Positions 47,994-56,427 are shown, counted from the first letter of the stretch. The stretch is DNA of 64,000 nucleotides from Lactiplantibacillus dongliensis (GCF_005405105.1 NZ_BJDK01000013.1:17408-81407), one strand, 5' to 3'. Program-made: numbers and translations. The notes: generated from the letters alone by a model not told the origin.

Positions 47994-48734
47994 TTAGCCG
48001 ACTAAGCGTTTGACAATTTCAAATAACTGACGCACATCTTCCGGCCGTGTCATCCCGGTCTCAGCATCAATAATTGACGAATAGATATGTGGAATAATCC
48101 GTTTGACACCGGCATCTAAAGCAATTTGGAGAATCGTTTCAAAGTTCTCTAAATCAATCCCACCCGTTGGTTCCAAGTAGAAATCATTGGCTGCACAAGC
48201 TTCAGCAACGGCCTTGAATTCGGCTTCGTGTGCTAACCCATGCATTGGGAAGAACTTGATGGAACTGCCGCCCATATCTTTCAATAAGGCAATCGCCGTT
48301 TCAATTGGCACTTCAGCGGCCGGCGTCTGTGAACTCAATGGCCCCGTCGCAATATTGACGATTCCCACTTTACCAGTTGGCGACACCAAGCCATTAACAA
48401 TGGTATCCGCTTGGCCTAGTAGCGCCCGGCTAGTCCCAACCCCTGTGAAGACTTGGTTCACGTGTTGCGGTTGGATAACTTTGGAGACCCGACTCACCAT
48501 CTGACTTTGATTAGGGTCACCCGCACCCAAGCCAACGGAAACCGCATTTTCAATCTGTGATTGATACTTTAACATATCTTCAATCGCCAATTGATCAGTG
48601 GGATAGTTTTTTGTCAGCACACCTAAAATAATATGATGTTCAGCGGCGGCATAACAGTCAACCGCGTTTTGGACAGAACCCGCTAAAACATTTAAAGCGA
48701 CGCGATCTTGGTAATAATTTGGTGTCTTTTGCAT
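47994..48734 (-). CDS. KDGP aldolase (DgaF-like)
   Basis: A 246-residue class I aldolase-type barrel resembling DgaF, which splits 2-dehydro-3-deoxy-6-phosphogluconate into pyruvate and glyceraldehyde 3-phosphate at the end of D-glucosaminate breakdown. DRVALNVLAGSVQNA, VNIATGPLSSQTPAAEVPIETAIALLKDMGGSSIKFFPM and EPTGGIDLENFETIL are family-like; the Lys of SSIKFFPM is the probable Schiff-base Lys. ATG 48734 follows AAGGAG by 9 bases. Last gene of the operon, 28 bases after the lyase. Confidence 0.85.
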   Translation of the reverse strand: MQKTPNYYQDRVALNVLAGSVQNAVDCYAAAEHHIILGVLTKNYPTDQLAIEDMLKYQSQIENAVSVGLGAGDPNQSQMVSRVSKVIQPQHVNQVFTGVGTSRALLGQADTIVNGLVSPTGKVGIVNIATGPLSSQTPAAEVPIETAIALLKDMGGSSIKFFPMHGLAHEAEFKAVAEACAANDFYLEPTGGIDLENFETILQIALDAGVKRIIPHIYSSIIDAETGMTRPEDVRQLFEIVKRLVG

Positions 48735-48762
48735 GATTAAGCACTCCTTTTTTATTGACAAT

Positions 48763-49863
48763 TTAGTCTAAAATTTCATGTAACCGTTGCACGATAGCAT
48801 CCATTTCCGCTTGATCCACCGCGCGAATGTCAAATTCAATAATCCCGACATTAGCGCGGTATTCACGGGTATAAATCGCCGGGTTACCGGATTTTAAGGC
48901 CGCGGTAACCACCTTCGCGTTTTGAGGCGACTCCGGTTGAATGACGACACTTGCGCGATAGATATCACGGCCAGCACCATCTTGAACAGCGGTAGCTTCG
49001 ACATAAGGAACCGCATTAAGGGCGGTTAAGAATGGCTGTAAACGACGCTGCATGCTGTCCCCATCTTCAGGACCGGCTTGTAAGTAATCTTCAATCGCCC
49101 GTGTCAGTCCCATGATGTTTTCCTTACCGACCTTCATCGCCCGACCTAACCCTAATGATTGTAGTCGAATCCAATCGATATATTGCTTCTTCCCATAAAC
49201 CAAACCGGATGCTGGCCCGACTAATGCTTTACCACCAGAGAAGATGATAATATCGACACCGAGGTCTAAATATTTGCGTAAATCCTCTTCCGCCGCGGCA
49301 TCCAAAATCAATGGTAATTGATGATCATGAGCCACTTTTACGGCTTCCGCAACCGTCAGCATGCTTTTTTGAACGGCATGATGACTCTTCACATATAAGA
49401 TACCAACCGTTTGATCGGTAATCATAATTTCAAGGTGTTCCGGTGAGCACATATTGGCGTACCCAGCTTCAACGACTTGACCACCCCCCACGGCAATCAT
49501 CACTTCTTCGGGCGTCCCATAATCCACATTTTGTCCCTTAGGAATAATGATTTCACGCTTGGTATAACGCGCATCGTAAGGATGATAGACATGATGTTTA
49601 CTGCCACGGCCAATCAATGCCGCCACTGATTCAGCAATCCCCGAAGAAGCGGAGTTAACCACAATCGCGTCTTCCGCTCCTAGTAATTCGGCTAAGTGCC
49701 GACCGGTTTGTTTGACGAGATCAGCCATTTCAAAGAAATGTTCATCACCAAACTTTTGTGCGTCAATCACGGGACCTGCTAAAGTTGAAACCCCGAGAAT
49801 CGTCATCTTACCGCTAGCATTGATCACCTTTTTTAAATGGTACTTATTATATAAATCACTCAT
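48763..49863 (-). CDS. DgaE/SelA-fold PLP-dependent lyase
   Basis: A 366-residue PLP enzyme of the selenocysteine synthase-like group that contains D-glucosaminate-6-phosphate ammonia lyase. The PLP Lys is in IIIFSGGKALVGPASGLVYG (about residue 210), and EDAIVVNSASSGIAES is the phosphate-binding part. KKVINASGKMTILGVS is typical of the N-terminus. The true substrate is inferred from its DgaF partner. It starts 4 bases after the amidohydrolase stop, so the two are coupled. Confidence 0.85.
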   Translation of the reverse strand: MSDLYNKYHLKKVINASGKMTILGVSTLAGPVIDAQKFGDEHFFEMADLVKQTGRHLAELLGAEDAIVVNSASSGIAESVAALIGRGSKHHVYHPYDARYTKREIIIPKGQNVDYGTPEEVMIAVGGGQVVEAGYANMCSPEHLEIMITDQTVGILYVKSHHAVQKSMLTVAEAVKVAHDHQLPLILDAAAEEDLRKYLDLGVDIIIFSGGKALVGPASGLVYGKKQYIDWIRLQSLGLGRAMKVGKENIMGLTRAIEDYLQAGPEDGDSMQRRLQPFLTALNAVPYVEATAVQDGAGRDIYRASVVIQPESPQNAKVVTAALKSGNPAIYTREYRANVGIIEFDIRAVDQAEMDAIVQRLHEILD

Positions 49864-49866
49864 TAA

Positions 49867-50985
49867 TTACTGAGCCTCCACTTCATAAGCTGTCCCACCA
49901 ACAATTGCTTGGGTCGGTTGAATCAGTTGTTCAGTTACTTGGGTGTTACCATTCGAATCCGTTAAGGTCTTAGTCCCATCCGTGACTTTAAAAATGGTAA
50001 GGTCGCCATCTAAACCAACTTCCAAACGGCCTTTTTGTGTTAAATGAAAGCTGTCGGCGGGGGCCACAGTCACCATTCGAATCACTTCTGGTAACGAGTA
50101 ATTCAATAACATCATTTTCTCTAAAGTCGTTGCCAAGTCATGCACGGGGCCACTCTCCCGGTTACGATGGTAAATATCCGTACTAATGGACCATGGCCGT
50201 AAGCCATAACGAGTTGCAATCCGCCCCGTATTAAAGTTATAACTGTCAGTCCCGTGCCCCACATCAAAGCGCACGCCCCGATGATAGGCATCAAAAACGG
50301 CTTCTTTGACCATTCCTTCTGGCGTTAGGATCCCATTGGGCTTACCGTTATAAGCATGCGTCAACACATCGCCACTCGTCATCAGTGCCAAAATAGCTGC
50401 CAAGTCGGGTGGATTGGCCCCCACGTGGACCATCACGGGTAAATGGCGGGCCAACTTAGCTTGAAAGGCCTTCGCTTGAACTAACGGTTGGACACCATTG
50501 TCTACCACGACCGAATGACTTTCACGCGCCTTGATCCCAACAATAAAGTCCGGGTAAGTGGCCACCGCTTCAGCTAATGGTGCCCACTGGACCCGCGCCA
50601 TATCGCCTAATTCATCTTGCGCGAGAATCCCAGTCTTGGAAATATTGATTAACGCATAAACATTGGTCCGCTTATCGCGTGTTCGCTGATAAAAGTCCGC
50701 GATATTATCGGCGCCGGTCGACCCAGCGTCAATCACCGTTGTGACCCCAGTCTTAACCCCATCTTCATCAGGATCATCGTAATACAAGCTGAGCTTTTCA
50801 TAACAATGAGTATGATCATCGATCCAACCGGCCGAAACATATTGGCCCGCCGCATCAATCGTTTGCTGGGCCGTTATGCCCGTTAGTTGGGTACCAACAG
50901 CCGTAATCTTACCCGCAGTAATTGCGACTTCTAACGGTCCATCATCACGCACCGAACGGCCGTTTTTAACCACTAAATCAACCAT
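49867..50985 (-). CDS. cog3964-type amidohydrolase, probable deacetylase
   Basis: A 372-residue metal-dependent hydrolase of the amidohydrolase superfamily. Ligands appear as SAGWIDDHTHCYEK (HxH), FIVGIKARES (bridging carboxylated Lys), MVHVGANPP, LTHAYNGKPNG (His) and SISTDIYHRN (catalytic Asp). Members were often misnamed dihydroorotase or adenine deaminase, and characterised relatives hydrolyse acyl esters or amides. The substrate here is unknown; removing an acyl group from the imported compound would fit the operon. ATG 50985 follows AAGGAG by 8 bases. Confidence 0.85.
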   Translation of the reverse strand: MVDLVVKNGRSVRDDGPLEVAITAGKITAVGTQLTGITAQQTIDAAGQYVSAGWIDDHTHCYEKLSLYYDDPDEDGVKTGVTTVIDAGSTGADNIADFYQRTRDKRTNVYALINISKTGILAQDELGDMARVQWAPLAEAVATYPDFIVGIKARESHSVVVDNGVQPLVQAKAFQAKLARHLPVMVHVGANPPDLAAILALMTSGDVLTHAYNGKPNGILTPEGMVKEAVFDAYHRGVRFDVGHGTDSYNFNTGRIATRYGLRPWSISTDIYHRNRESGPVHDLATTLEKMMLLNYSLPEVIRMVTVAPADSFHLTQKGRLEVGLDGDLTIFKVTDGTKTLTDSNGNTQVTEQLIQPTQAIVGGTAYEVEAQ

Positions 50986-50998
50986 TTTACGAACTCCT

Positions 50999-51661
50999 TT
51001 ATAGTTTAACCGGGAAGAAGAACCCAAGAATCATTGCACCAATAATCGCACCACCAGCAATCGGCTTTTTCCAAGCATAGAAGATAGCCGCACCAGCTGT
51101 GGCTCCGAGCCCAATTGGAATAGAGGCCGTCACCGCACTTAGAATAATCAGTGGCCCTAAGAACCGGCCAGTATCATTCCCAGCGCCCATCATGACATCG
51201 GCGCCAAACGTGGCTTTGGACTGGCCAATCGTAAAGTGACGAACAACATAAATGATGCCGCCAATCACGACCCCAATGATTAGTCCCGTCAGTAACGCCA
51301 ACGGAAAGCTCTTGACCGGAGCTTCAAAACCAACACTCAATAAGATCGCGGGAATCCCAATCCCAACGCCGGTCAGGATTGACCCACCTAAGTCAAGAAT
51401 CCCCACCAAAGAGCCTTCTAATACCCGTGCAAATAAGAAACTAGCTCCGAATGCGGCGGCGGCACCATACGCGCCATCAGTCATACCCGCTTTCAGCATC
51501 GCCACAATGGCAACTTCGTTAAACGCACCAACACCGTAGTTGTAATACATCGACGTTCCCGCAAAGACGCCCGCTGACATAATGCCGACGATAATGGGAA
51601 AGGCCCAATCGGCGAACCAGAAACTTTTGGCTTGTTCCAAATCTTTTAAATCATTTTCCAT
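50999..51661 (-). CDS. DUF4310 family polytopic membrane protein
   Basis: A 220-residue protein with six or so Gly/Ala-rich helices after a hydrophilic N-terminus (1-17). SFWFADWAFPIIVGIMSAGV and GVGAFNEVAIVAMLKAGM are characteristic of DUF4310. No transport activity has been assigned to my knowledge; size and topology suggest half of a permease together with DUF4311. It begins 16 bases past DUF4311 and is followed by the amidohydrolase. Confidence 0.88.
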   Translation of the reverse strand: MENDLKDLEQAKSFWFADWAFPIIVGIMSAGVFAGTSMYYNYGVGAFNEVAIVAMLKAGMTDGAYGAAAAFGASFLFARVLEGSLVGILDLGGSILTGVGIGIPAILLSVGFEAPVKSFPLALLTGLIIGVVIGGIIYVVRHFTIGQSKATFGADVMMGAGNDTGRFLGPLIILSAVTASIPIGLGATAGAAIFYAWKKPIAGGAIIGAMILGFFFPVKL

Positions 51662-51677
51662 ACACTTGCACTCCTCT

Positions 51678-52454
51678 CTAGCCGCCCATCGAGCTATGCC
51701 AGTTGGTCAGCCATTGTGGGACGCTGAGACTAAAGGACTTCAATAGATCGACATCGAAACCACGGAAAAACGCGCTTAAGATAAATAGCAAAATCACCGC
51801 GCCCAGCATAATCCGGGTAATCCGCGTCCAGCCGATTTCTTCGACTCCTTTACCGATTAAGATTCCTAAGACCACACCTGGAACTGCATTGCCCATAATC
51901 AAAGCCGCTAAGCCACCGAAGATCGTCCCTAATAGACCAGAACGCCGCCCGGCATCAATCGCTGCTAGCCAAAAGATAATCGGCATCACCATGTTAATCA
52001 ACAAGGTGGCGGCGGGGACCAAGACCTTCACCGCAGTCACTTGTAATGCCGCTGGAATCGAGGACGAGGTGACATTTAAAAAGGCCACCACCACGATTCC
52101 AATTAGAGCACTCATAATCCCCATTTTTTTAGGATTATGCATTGATTCGTTCATGTCTTTACTACGTAACAGTAGGGCTGAGACCGCCCAGTTAGGAATC
52201 ACCCGATGCGTGACATCTTGGGTAAAAGCTCCGGCCCCGACCGTCGACGCCCAAGCGTTGAAGAAGAACCCTAACCCAAATGAGAAGTGCGACGCAGCAT
52301 CACCTTCCGCCGCATTCATTTCACCAAGGGTTCGAAAGGCGCCCAAGGCTTGGACAGTTGGGGCATTAAACATCCGAGCTGCCCCAACGCCGGCCGCAAA
52401 ACCAACTAGTCCACCAATAATCACTGATTCCATTAAAACAATTAAAATATGCAC
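51678..52454 (-). CDS. DUF4311 family polytopic membrane protein
   Basis: A 258-residue protein with about six helices. GGLVGFAAGVGAARMFNAPT, GAFRTLGEMNAAEGDAASHFSFGLGFFFNAW and HRVIPNWAVSALLL are the DUF4311 hallmarks. The His/Glu/Asp-containing loop EGDAASHFSFGLG is unusually polar for a membrane protein and may line a substrate path. It begins 1 base past DUF4312 and is probably a partner of DUF4310. Confidence 0.88.
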   Translation of the reverse strand: MHILIVLMESVIIGGLVGFAAGVGAARMFNAPTVQALGAFRTLGEMNAAEGDAASHFSFGLGFFFNAWASTVGAGAFTQDVTHRVIPNWAVSALLLRSKDMNESMHNPKKMGIMSALIGIVVVAFLNVTSSSIPAALQVTAVKVLVPAATLLINMVMPIIFWLAAIDAGRRSGLLGTIFGGLAALIMGNAVPGVVLGILIGKGVEEIGWTRITRIMLGAVILLFILSAFFRGFDVDLLKSFSLSVPQWLTNWHSSMGG

Positions 52455-52455
52455 C

Positions 52456-52812
52456 TTATTTGCCTCCTCTCAACCCAGTCCAATCTAAGAGCGGGTTGCG
52501 TTTAACGGGGGTCGTCGCAAATGTGACCGCATTCAGATCGATCGCATTGACTTGGACGGTCACGTCGATGGTGACGGAAAACTGCGTCCGTTGCCGTGGA
52601 AAAAACAACCACAAGAACCGTTCAGTCCGGTGAGCCACTTGTAGACTCACTGGGGTGACCTGTAGCGGTTGAATCTGCAAAGTCACCATGCCCGTATCAG
52701 CCACTAATTCTTTTTGTATTTTACTCAGCGCACTGGCAAACGCCGCCTGTTGCGTCTCAGCTTGACCACTGACCCGAACCGTTCGCTGGTTACTTGCGTT
52801 CAGCTTCGTCAT
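52456..52812 (-). CDS. DUF4312 family cytoplasmic protein
   Basis: A 118-residue soluble protein with VSGQAETQQAAFASALSKIQKELVAD and FLWLFFPRQRTQFSVTIDVTVQV, typical of DUF4312. It has no membrane helix or known catalytic motif. ATG 52812 follows GGAGG by 8 bases; a GTG two codons upstream is less likely. It always seems to accompany the membrane pair in this gene set, suggesting a subunit of the same complex. Confidence 0.85.
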   Translation of the reverse strand: MTKLNASNQRTVRVSGQAETQQAAFASALSKIQKELVADTGMVTLQIQPLQVTPVSLQVAHRTERFLWLFFPRQRTQFSVTIDVTVQVNAIDLNAVTFATTPVKRNPLLDWTGLRGGK

Positions 52813-52833
52813 ACGCACTGCCTCCCGTAACCG

Positions 52834-53193
52834 TTATTTGTTATACTTTTTCGCAAAGGCTTCCGTTAACTTTTGGCCAAGTTCCGGCTTGTCCATAAAG
52901 CCAAAGCCCAACACCGTCTTCCCATCGGCAATCGCCGTTAACCCTTCTTGGATTGACCGCATCCCGTGTCGTTCTGGATAGCCGTATTTCGTGCTGGCCG
53001 TTAAAGCCCCAGCACCACCACTACCGCAAAATGACAAGCCCATATCAGCATTTTCTTGTTGCATGACATCGCCTAAGCGCATGTCGGCACCCATCCCAGG
53101 AACCACAATCGCTTCACCACCGGCTTGTTCAACCCCGGCCGCAACTTTTTGACCCTTACCCATTCGATCTGCAATCACAACTTTAACCATCAT
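52834..53193 (-). CDS. Glycine-rich SFCGS family protein
   Basis: A 119-residue soluble protein. IADRMGKGQKVAAGVEQAGG opens it, and GLSFCGSGGAGALTA carries the signature Cys at about residue 56 in a Gly/Ser-rich loop. RHGMRSIQEGLTAI and VLGFGFMDKPELG follow. No activity is known. A single reactive-looking Cys in a small soluble partner of two membrane proteins is reminiscent of PTS IIB subunits, but the fold is not assigned. Starts at ATG 53193 or 53190 after AGGAGG. Confidence 0.88.
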   Translation of the reverse strand: MMVKVVIADRMGKGQKVAAGVEQAGGEAIVVPGMGADMRLGDVMQQENADMGLSFCGSGGAGALTASTKYGYPERHGMRSIQEGLTAIADGKTVLGFGFMDKPELGQKLTEAFAKKYNK

Positions 53194-53203
53194 AAAATCC
53201 TCC

Positions 53204-53545
53204 TTATTTATTTTTAGCCGTTTCAAAATGAATTGATGCGACATACTTTTCTGAATCTGCTAAGTTTCCAATCTTAGTGACCAAATCCGCCGCAATTTGA
53301 ATTGCTTCGGGCGAAACCTCTGCAAACATTTGCGGATCAACGGCTGCTAACGGTTCACCCGTTACTGAACGGGTCACCATTTCCGCAATGTGATTGGTTA
53401 AGATCACCAGTTGTAATTCGGTTGGTTCAATCTGGGCTGCCCGCATTCGCTTAATCGCAAAATTTAACGCGGTTAACGTCGCTGCAGGATGTTTCGCCTT
53501 AGCTAAAATCGCTTGTACATCTGCTGTGATCCAAGGATCATCCAT
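53204..53545 (-). CDS. Stand-alone PRD domain protein
   Basis: A 113-residue protein that looks like a single PTS regulation domain: VILTNHIAEMVTRSVTGEPL contains the conserved His of PRDs. It lacks DNA- or RNA-binding domains. It overlaps the end of the BglG-type regulator gene by 8 bases. A separate PRD may modulate that regulator or sense phosphorylation on its own. ATG 53545 follows AAGGAG by 9 bases. Confidence 0.75.
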   Translation of the reverse strand: MDDPWITADVQAILAKAKHPAATLTALNFAIKRMRAAQIEPTELQLVILTNHIAEMVTRSVTGEPLAAVDPQMFAEVSPEAIQIAADLVTKIGNLADSEKYVASIHFETAKNK

Positions 53546-55394
53546 GTTGTTTCGCTCCTTTATTCGTTAAGTCATTAATCCGGGTATATTGTAAAATGGC
53601 ACTGACTTCGGCCGAATTAATCGATAATTGATTGGCTTTAAAAATCTGCCGGATCCGTTGTGCATCATTGGGGGCAACCGGCGGCCCACCCACTTGCAAC
53701 CCTTGACTGTCATAACTTTGCTGACAACTGATACGCTGTACCGCTAGCATCACGTGAATCACAAACGCCGCTTGATACGCTGCCGGGACCCGCGACCCAA
53801 TCGCGGCCTGTAATTGACCATAGATGACGGCGCCCTTCAACATTAGTGCGCGTGATTGCGCCATCTGACCAGCTGTCGTCACTGGTTGCGGTGTCACTGG
53901 CGTTAGCCGCTGTGGTGAGACTTGCAATACTTGCGCGACGGCCGCTTTAATCTGCTGAATATCAGTCGGACTCGGTAAGGGACTGACTTGAATAACGGGC
54001 AAGTCAACATCCGTGAGTGGAAAGATGCTGACAACTAAATCAGGTTGCCACTGCCGGACCTTTGCCGCCACCTCGGTTGGCGATGCGAAACCGGCAATTT
54101 CAATATTGGTAAGTTGCCGCTCCAACTCGTTTTTAATTAAACTGGTCACACCCAAGCCGGTTGAACAAACATAAATAATGCGCGCATGCCTAGTCGTCTG
54201 TTGCCGTTCAAGTGACACTAAGAAATGCAACGTGACAAAGACGATTAATGACGCATTAACCACCGCTGGATTGGCCGATATTCGGGTTCGTAACGCGTGA
54301 CTCACGGCTTGATACAGTGCTGGGTGTCGATTTTGAATATCCGCAATAAACGGATTATATTCGTTGGTAAACTTATATTTATTGCTCAGTTGCGTTAACA
54401 GATGTGAAAATAAATTCACTTGTAACTGACTGTCGCGATCATAAGCTTGCCCCGTCTGTTGACTGACCGCCGCAATGATATCTTTAGTTAGCCGTGCAAT
54501 ATTTTGATCATCAAACCGGGGATTGGCCCCGCGTAGCAAATAATCGTACTCTTGCTGCAATTGTGGAAAGTCATAATGCTGCATTAGCTGTACAAAGCAT
54601 TGATACGGCAACGCCGCCTGCTCATGTGGACTAGCAGTCAACTGTTGGTAATGACTCAGCGATCGATGCATACTCAAACGCAAGATGATAATTGCTAACC
54701 GCATAATCATCGTCAACTGATCGTTAGCATCGAAATTCGGATTCGCGGTTGCCGCTGGCGTCGAAAAGGCCGGAATAATCACCCCTAAAATAGTTTGTAA
54801 CTCTGGCACCGTACTTAGCGGCAGTTGACGTAACTGCTGTAGCGGATCATCAGTCAGATTTGCAGCCAATGACGTCCGCACTAGCTGGTTTAACAGCGCT
54901 TCCAAAACCGAACGCAAATTAAGCTCAGCCCCAATTAGCCGATAGCCATAATAGTTTTTACGCTCTAATTTCACTTGAAAATCTGCTAGGTAACGTTCGA
55001 CTTTATTCAGATCATTAATCACCGTATTCTTGCTAATTCCCAACCGGTTCTCCAATTGTTGTGTTGTTAGATACCGATCAGTCACTGCTAGTAGCAATCC
55101 CAGCTGACTAATTCTTTCCTGTGGTGTACTAGCTTCAATAGTTGGTTGATTCGTCATCAACGCGGCCTTTAAGCTTGCACGTTGGGCCGGCGTCGCAACT
55201 AGCCAAATACCAACCCGGGGCTTAGCACGGTAATAATCACCAGCTGCCTGTAACCAAGCTTGGACTACCTTCAGATCGGTTTTAACCGTCCGGATACTAA
55301 CATTAAGTCTTGCTGCTAAACACTTCGTCGTCGTTGCTTGGTCTAACGATAGTAAATGCAACCCTAATTTCACTTGACGATTTGATAGTTGCAC
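53538..55394 (-). CDS. BglG-family PRD transcriptional regulator
   Basis: A 618-residue regulator. Two N-terminal HTH domains (about 5-50 and 100-140, LTTQQLENRLGISKNTVINDL) bind DNA. PRD-like segments follow near 165-270 and 300-400, then an EIIB-Gat-like module with the Cys of IIYVCSTGLGVTSLIKNEL (about residue 410). A last PRD-like part (AAFVIHVMLAVQRI, about 545-560) ends the protein. No EIIA domain is seen. It starts at GTG 55394 after GAGG. As first gene, it probably activates this operon in response to PTS phosphorylation. Confidence 0.85.
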   Translation of the reverse strand: MQLSNRQVKLGLHLLSLDQATTTKCLAARLNVSIRTVKTDLKVVQAWLQAAGDYYRAKPRVGIWLVATPAQRASLKAALMTNQPTIEASTPQERISQLGLLLAVTDRYLTTQQLENRLGISKNTVINDLNKVERYLADFQVKLERKNYYGYRLIGAELNLRSVLEALLNQLVRTSLAANLTDDPLQQLRQLPLSTVPELQTILGVIIPAFSTPAATANPNFDANDQLTMIMRLAIIILRLSMHRSLSHYQQLTASPHEQAALPYQCFVQLMQHYDFPQLQQEYDYLLRGANPRFDDQNIARLTKDIIAAVSQQTGQAYDRDSQLQVNLFSHLLTQLSNKYKFTNEYNPFIADIQNRHPALYQAVSHALRTRISANPAVVNASLIVFVTLHFLVSLERQQTTRHARIIYVCSTGLGVTSLIKNELERQLTNIEIAGFASPTEVAAKVRQWQPDLVVSIFPLTDVDLPVIQVSPLPSPTDIQQIKAAVAQVLQVSPQRLTPVTPQPVTTAGQMAQSRALMLKGAVIYGQLQAAIGSRVPAAYQAAFVIHVMLAVQRISCQQSYDSQGLQVGGPPVAPNDAQRIRQIFKANQLSINSAEVSAILQYTRINDLTNKGAKQHG

Positions 55395-55454
55395 ACCAGC
55401 CTCACCTCCCACAATTCAGTTTGTGCAACCCCTTACACTGTTTATCTTACGGAT

Positions 55455-55468
55455 TTATCGACCGATAA
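55455..55468. promoter_or_regulatory. Palindrome upstream of the PRD regulator
   Basis: TTATCG-AC-CGATAA is a perfect 6-2-6 palindrome between the predicted promoter and the regulator start. It could be an operator. Only one copy is seen. Confidence 0.3.
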
Positions 55469-55534
55469 CAATACCAAATCCGCGCCCGATAATTAGTGCA
55501 AGCCCTGACCTAATTCAGCGGCACCTTAATTCTG

Positions 55535-55562
55535 ATTATAATGACTAAATTTATGGGTACAA
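55535..55562 (-). promoter_or_regulatory. Predicted promoter of the DUF4310 operon
   Basis: TTGTAC (55562-55557) and a perfect TATAAT (55540-55535) are 16 bases apart on the minus strand. It leaves a leader of about 140 bases. The 308-base intergenic stretch from 55413 to 55720 holds only this, the palindrome and the downstream terminator. Confidence 0.6.
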
Positions 55563-55663
55563 CTAATTCCACATATAAAGATTTTTATACAAGGTGGACT
55601 GAACCCTGATTCAAGCGTCAGCATTTAAATACATCAACGATAATCAATTTAGCTGTCCATACC

Positions 55664-55704
55664 AAAAAGCACGCCCAACAACAAATAACGTTATTGGACG
55701 TGCA
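55664..55704 (-). terminator. Terminator of the HAD phosphatase gene
   Basis: GCACGTCCAA pairs with TTGGGCGTGC (one G-U) and is followed by five Us on the minus strand. Confidence 0.85.
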
Positions 55705-55720
55705 ATGATAATTGTGAAGT

Positions 55721-56347
55721 TTAACCAATCAATGGCAATAACGCTGTTAATGAGGTGACCTCGACCTCAGGGTGACTCGTCACCGTTACTAACTGGTCAT
55801 AGTCGAATAAAAAGCCTGCGATCTGCGCATTATGCCCGGCATCAATATCTAGATTGCGGTCACCCACCATCACGGCTCGAGGCCGATCAACTTGATGCTT
55901 AGTTAGCAAATAATTTAAAGCCGCGGGATTGGGTTTACGGGGGAATGGTTGGGCCGCCGTGACAAAATCATCAAAATACGGCTCTAGTCCTGCTTGTGCC
56001 AAGTACCGTAGCGCATCATCATTGCGGTGAGTCATTAAATAATTGTGTCCGCCAACGGCTTTGATCTTGGCCAAAACAGTCGCCGCTCCTGCAAAAGCTT
56101 GCGGTTGGCTTTGCAATTTAGGCTCACTTTTTTGATAGCCAGTCCGAATCTGATGCCAATCCCAACCATAACGTTGCGCAATGGTTCGTTCAGCTACCCC
56201 GACTGATTGTTGCCGCATGATTTGATATGCCTCGACCGGCGTCACTTCACCGCCTAAATCCGCAACGGCTTGTACAAATGCTTGCACCATTGCCGGATAC
56301 GTGTTCAATAAAGTCCCGTCAAAGTCCCAGATAAATTCTCGTTTCAT
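55721..56347 (-). CDS. HAD-superfamily phosphatase, phosphoglycolate-phosphatase-like
   Basis: A 208-residue hydrolase. Motif I is IWDFDGTLLNTYP with the nucleophilic Asp, motif II is LMTHRND, motif III is the Lys of FPRKPNP and motif IV is VMVGDRNLDIDAGHNA. A C1 cap lies between I and II. Substrate cannot be named from sequence. ATG 56347 (MKREFIWDFDG) is chosen over an upstream ATG because GGGAG precedes it. Confidence 0.85.
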   Translation of the reverse strand: MKREFIWDFDGTLLNTYPAMVQAFVQAVADLGGEVTPVEAYQIMRQQSVGVAERTIAQRYGWDWHQIRTGYQKSEPKLQSQPQAFAGAATVLAKIKAVGGHNYLMTHRNDDALRYLAQAGLEPYFDDFVTAAQPFPRKPNPAALNYLLTKHQVDRPRAVMVGDRNLDIDAGHNAQIAGFLFDYDQLVTVTSHPEVEVTSLTALLPLIG

Positions 56348-56384
56348 TACTAAAAAAGCTCCCATCCATTTAATTGGGTCGTAC

Positions 56385-56420
56385 AAAAAGCTGAAGTTAA
56401 GGTTTTCCCTAACTTCAGCT
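56385..56420 (-). terminator. Terminator of rel-dtd
   Basis: AGCTGAAGTTAGGG and CCTTAACTTCAGCT pair around a short loop, with five Us following on the minus strand. It extends slightly into the leader of the HAD gene. Confidence 0.88.
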
Positions 56421-56427
56421 CAATCAA

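Noticed and set aside
51703..52488. A 261-codon open frame on the plus strand opposite DUF4311
   Set aside because: It is antisense to a clearly conserved membrane protein, has no ribosome binding site, and its composition is the mirror of hydrophobic codons.
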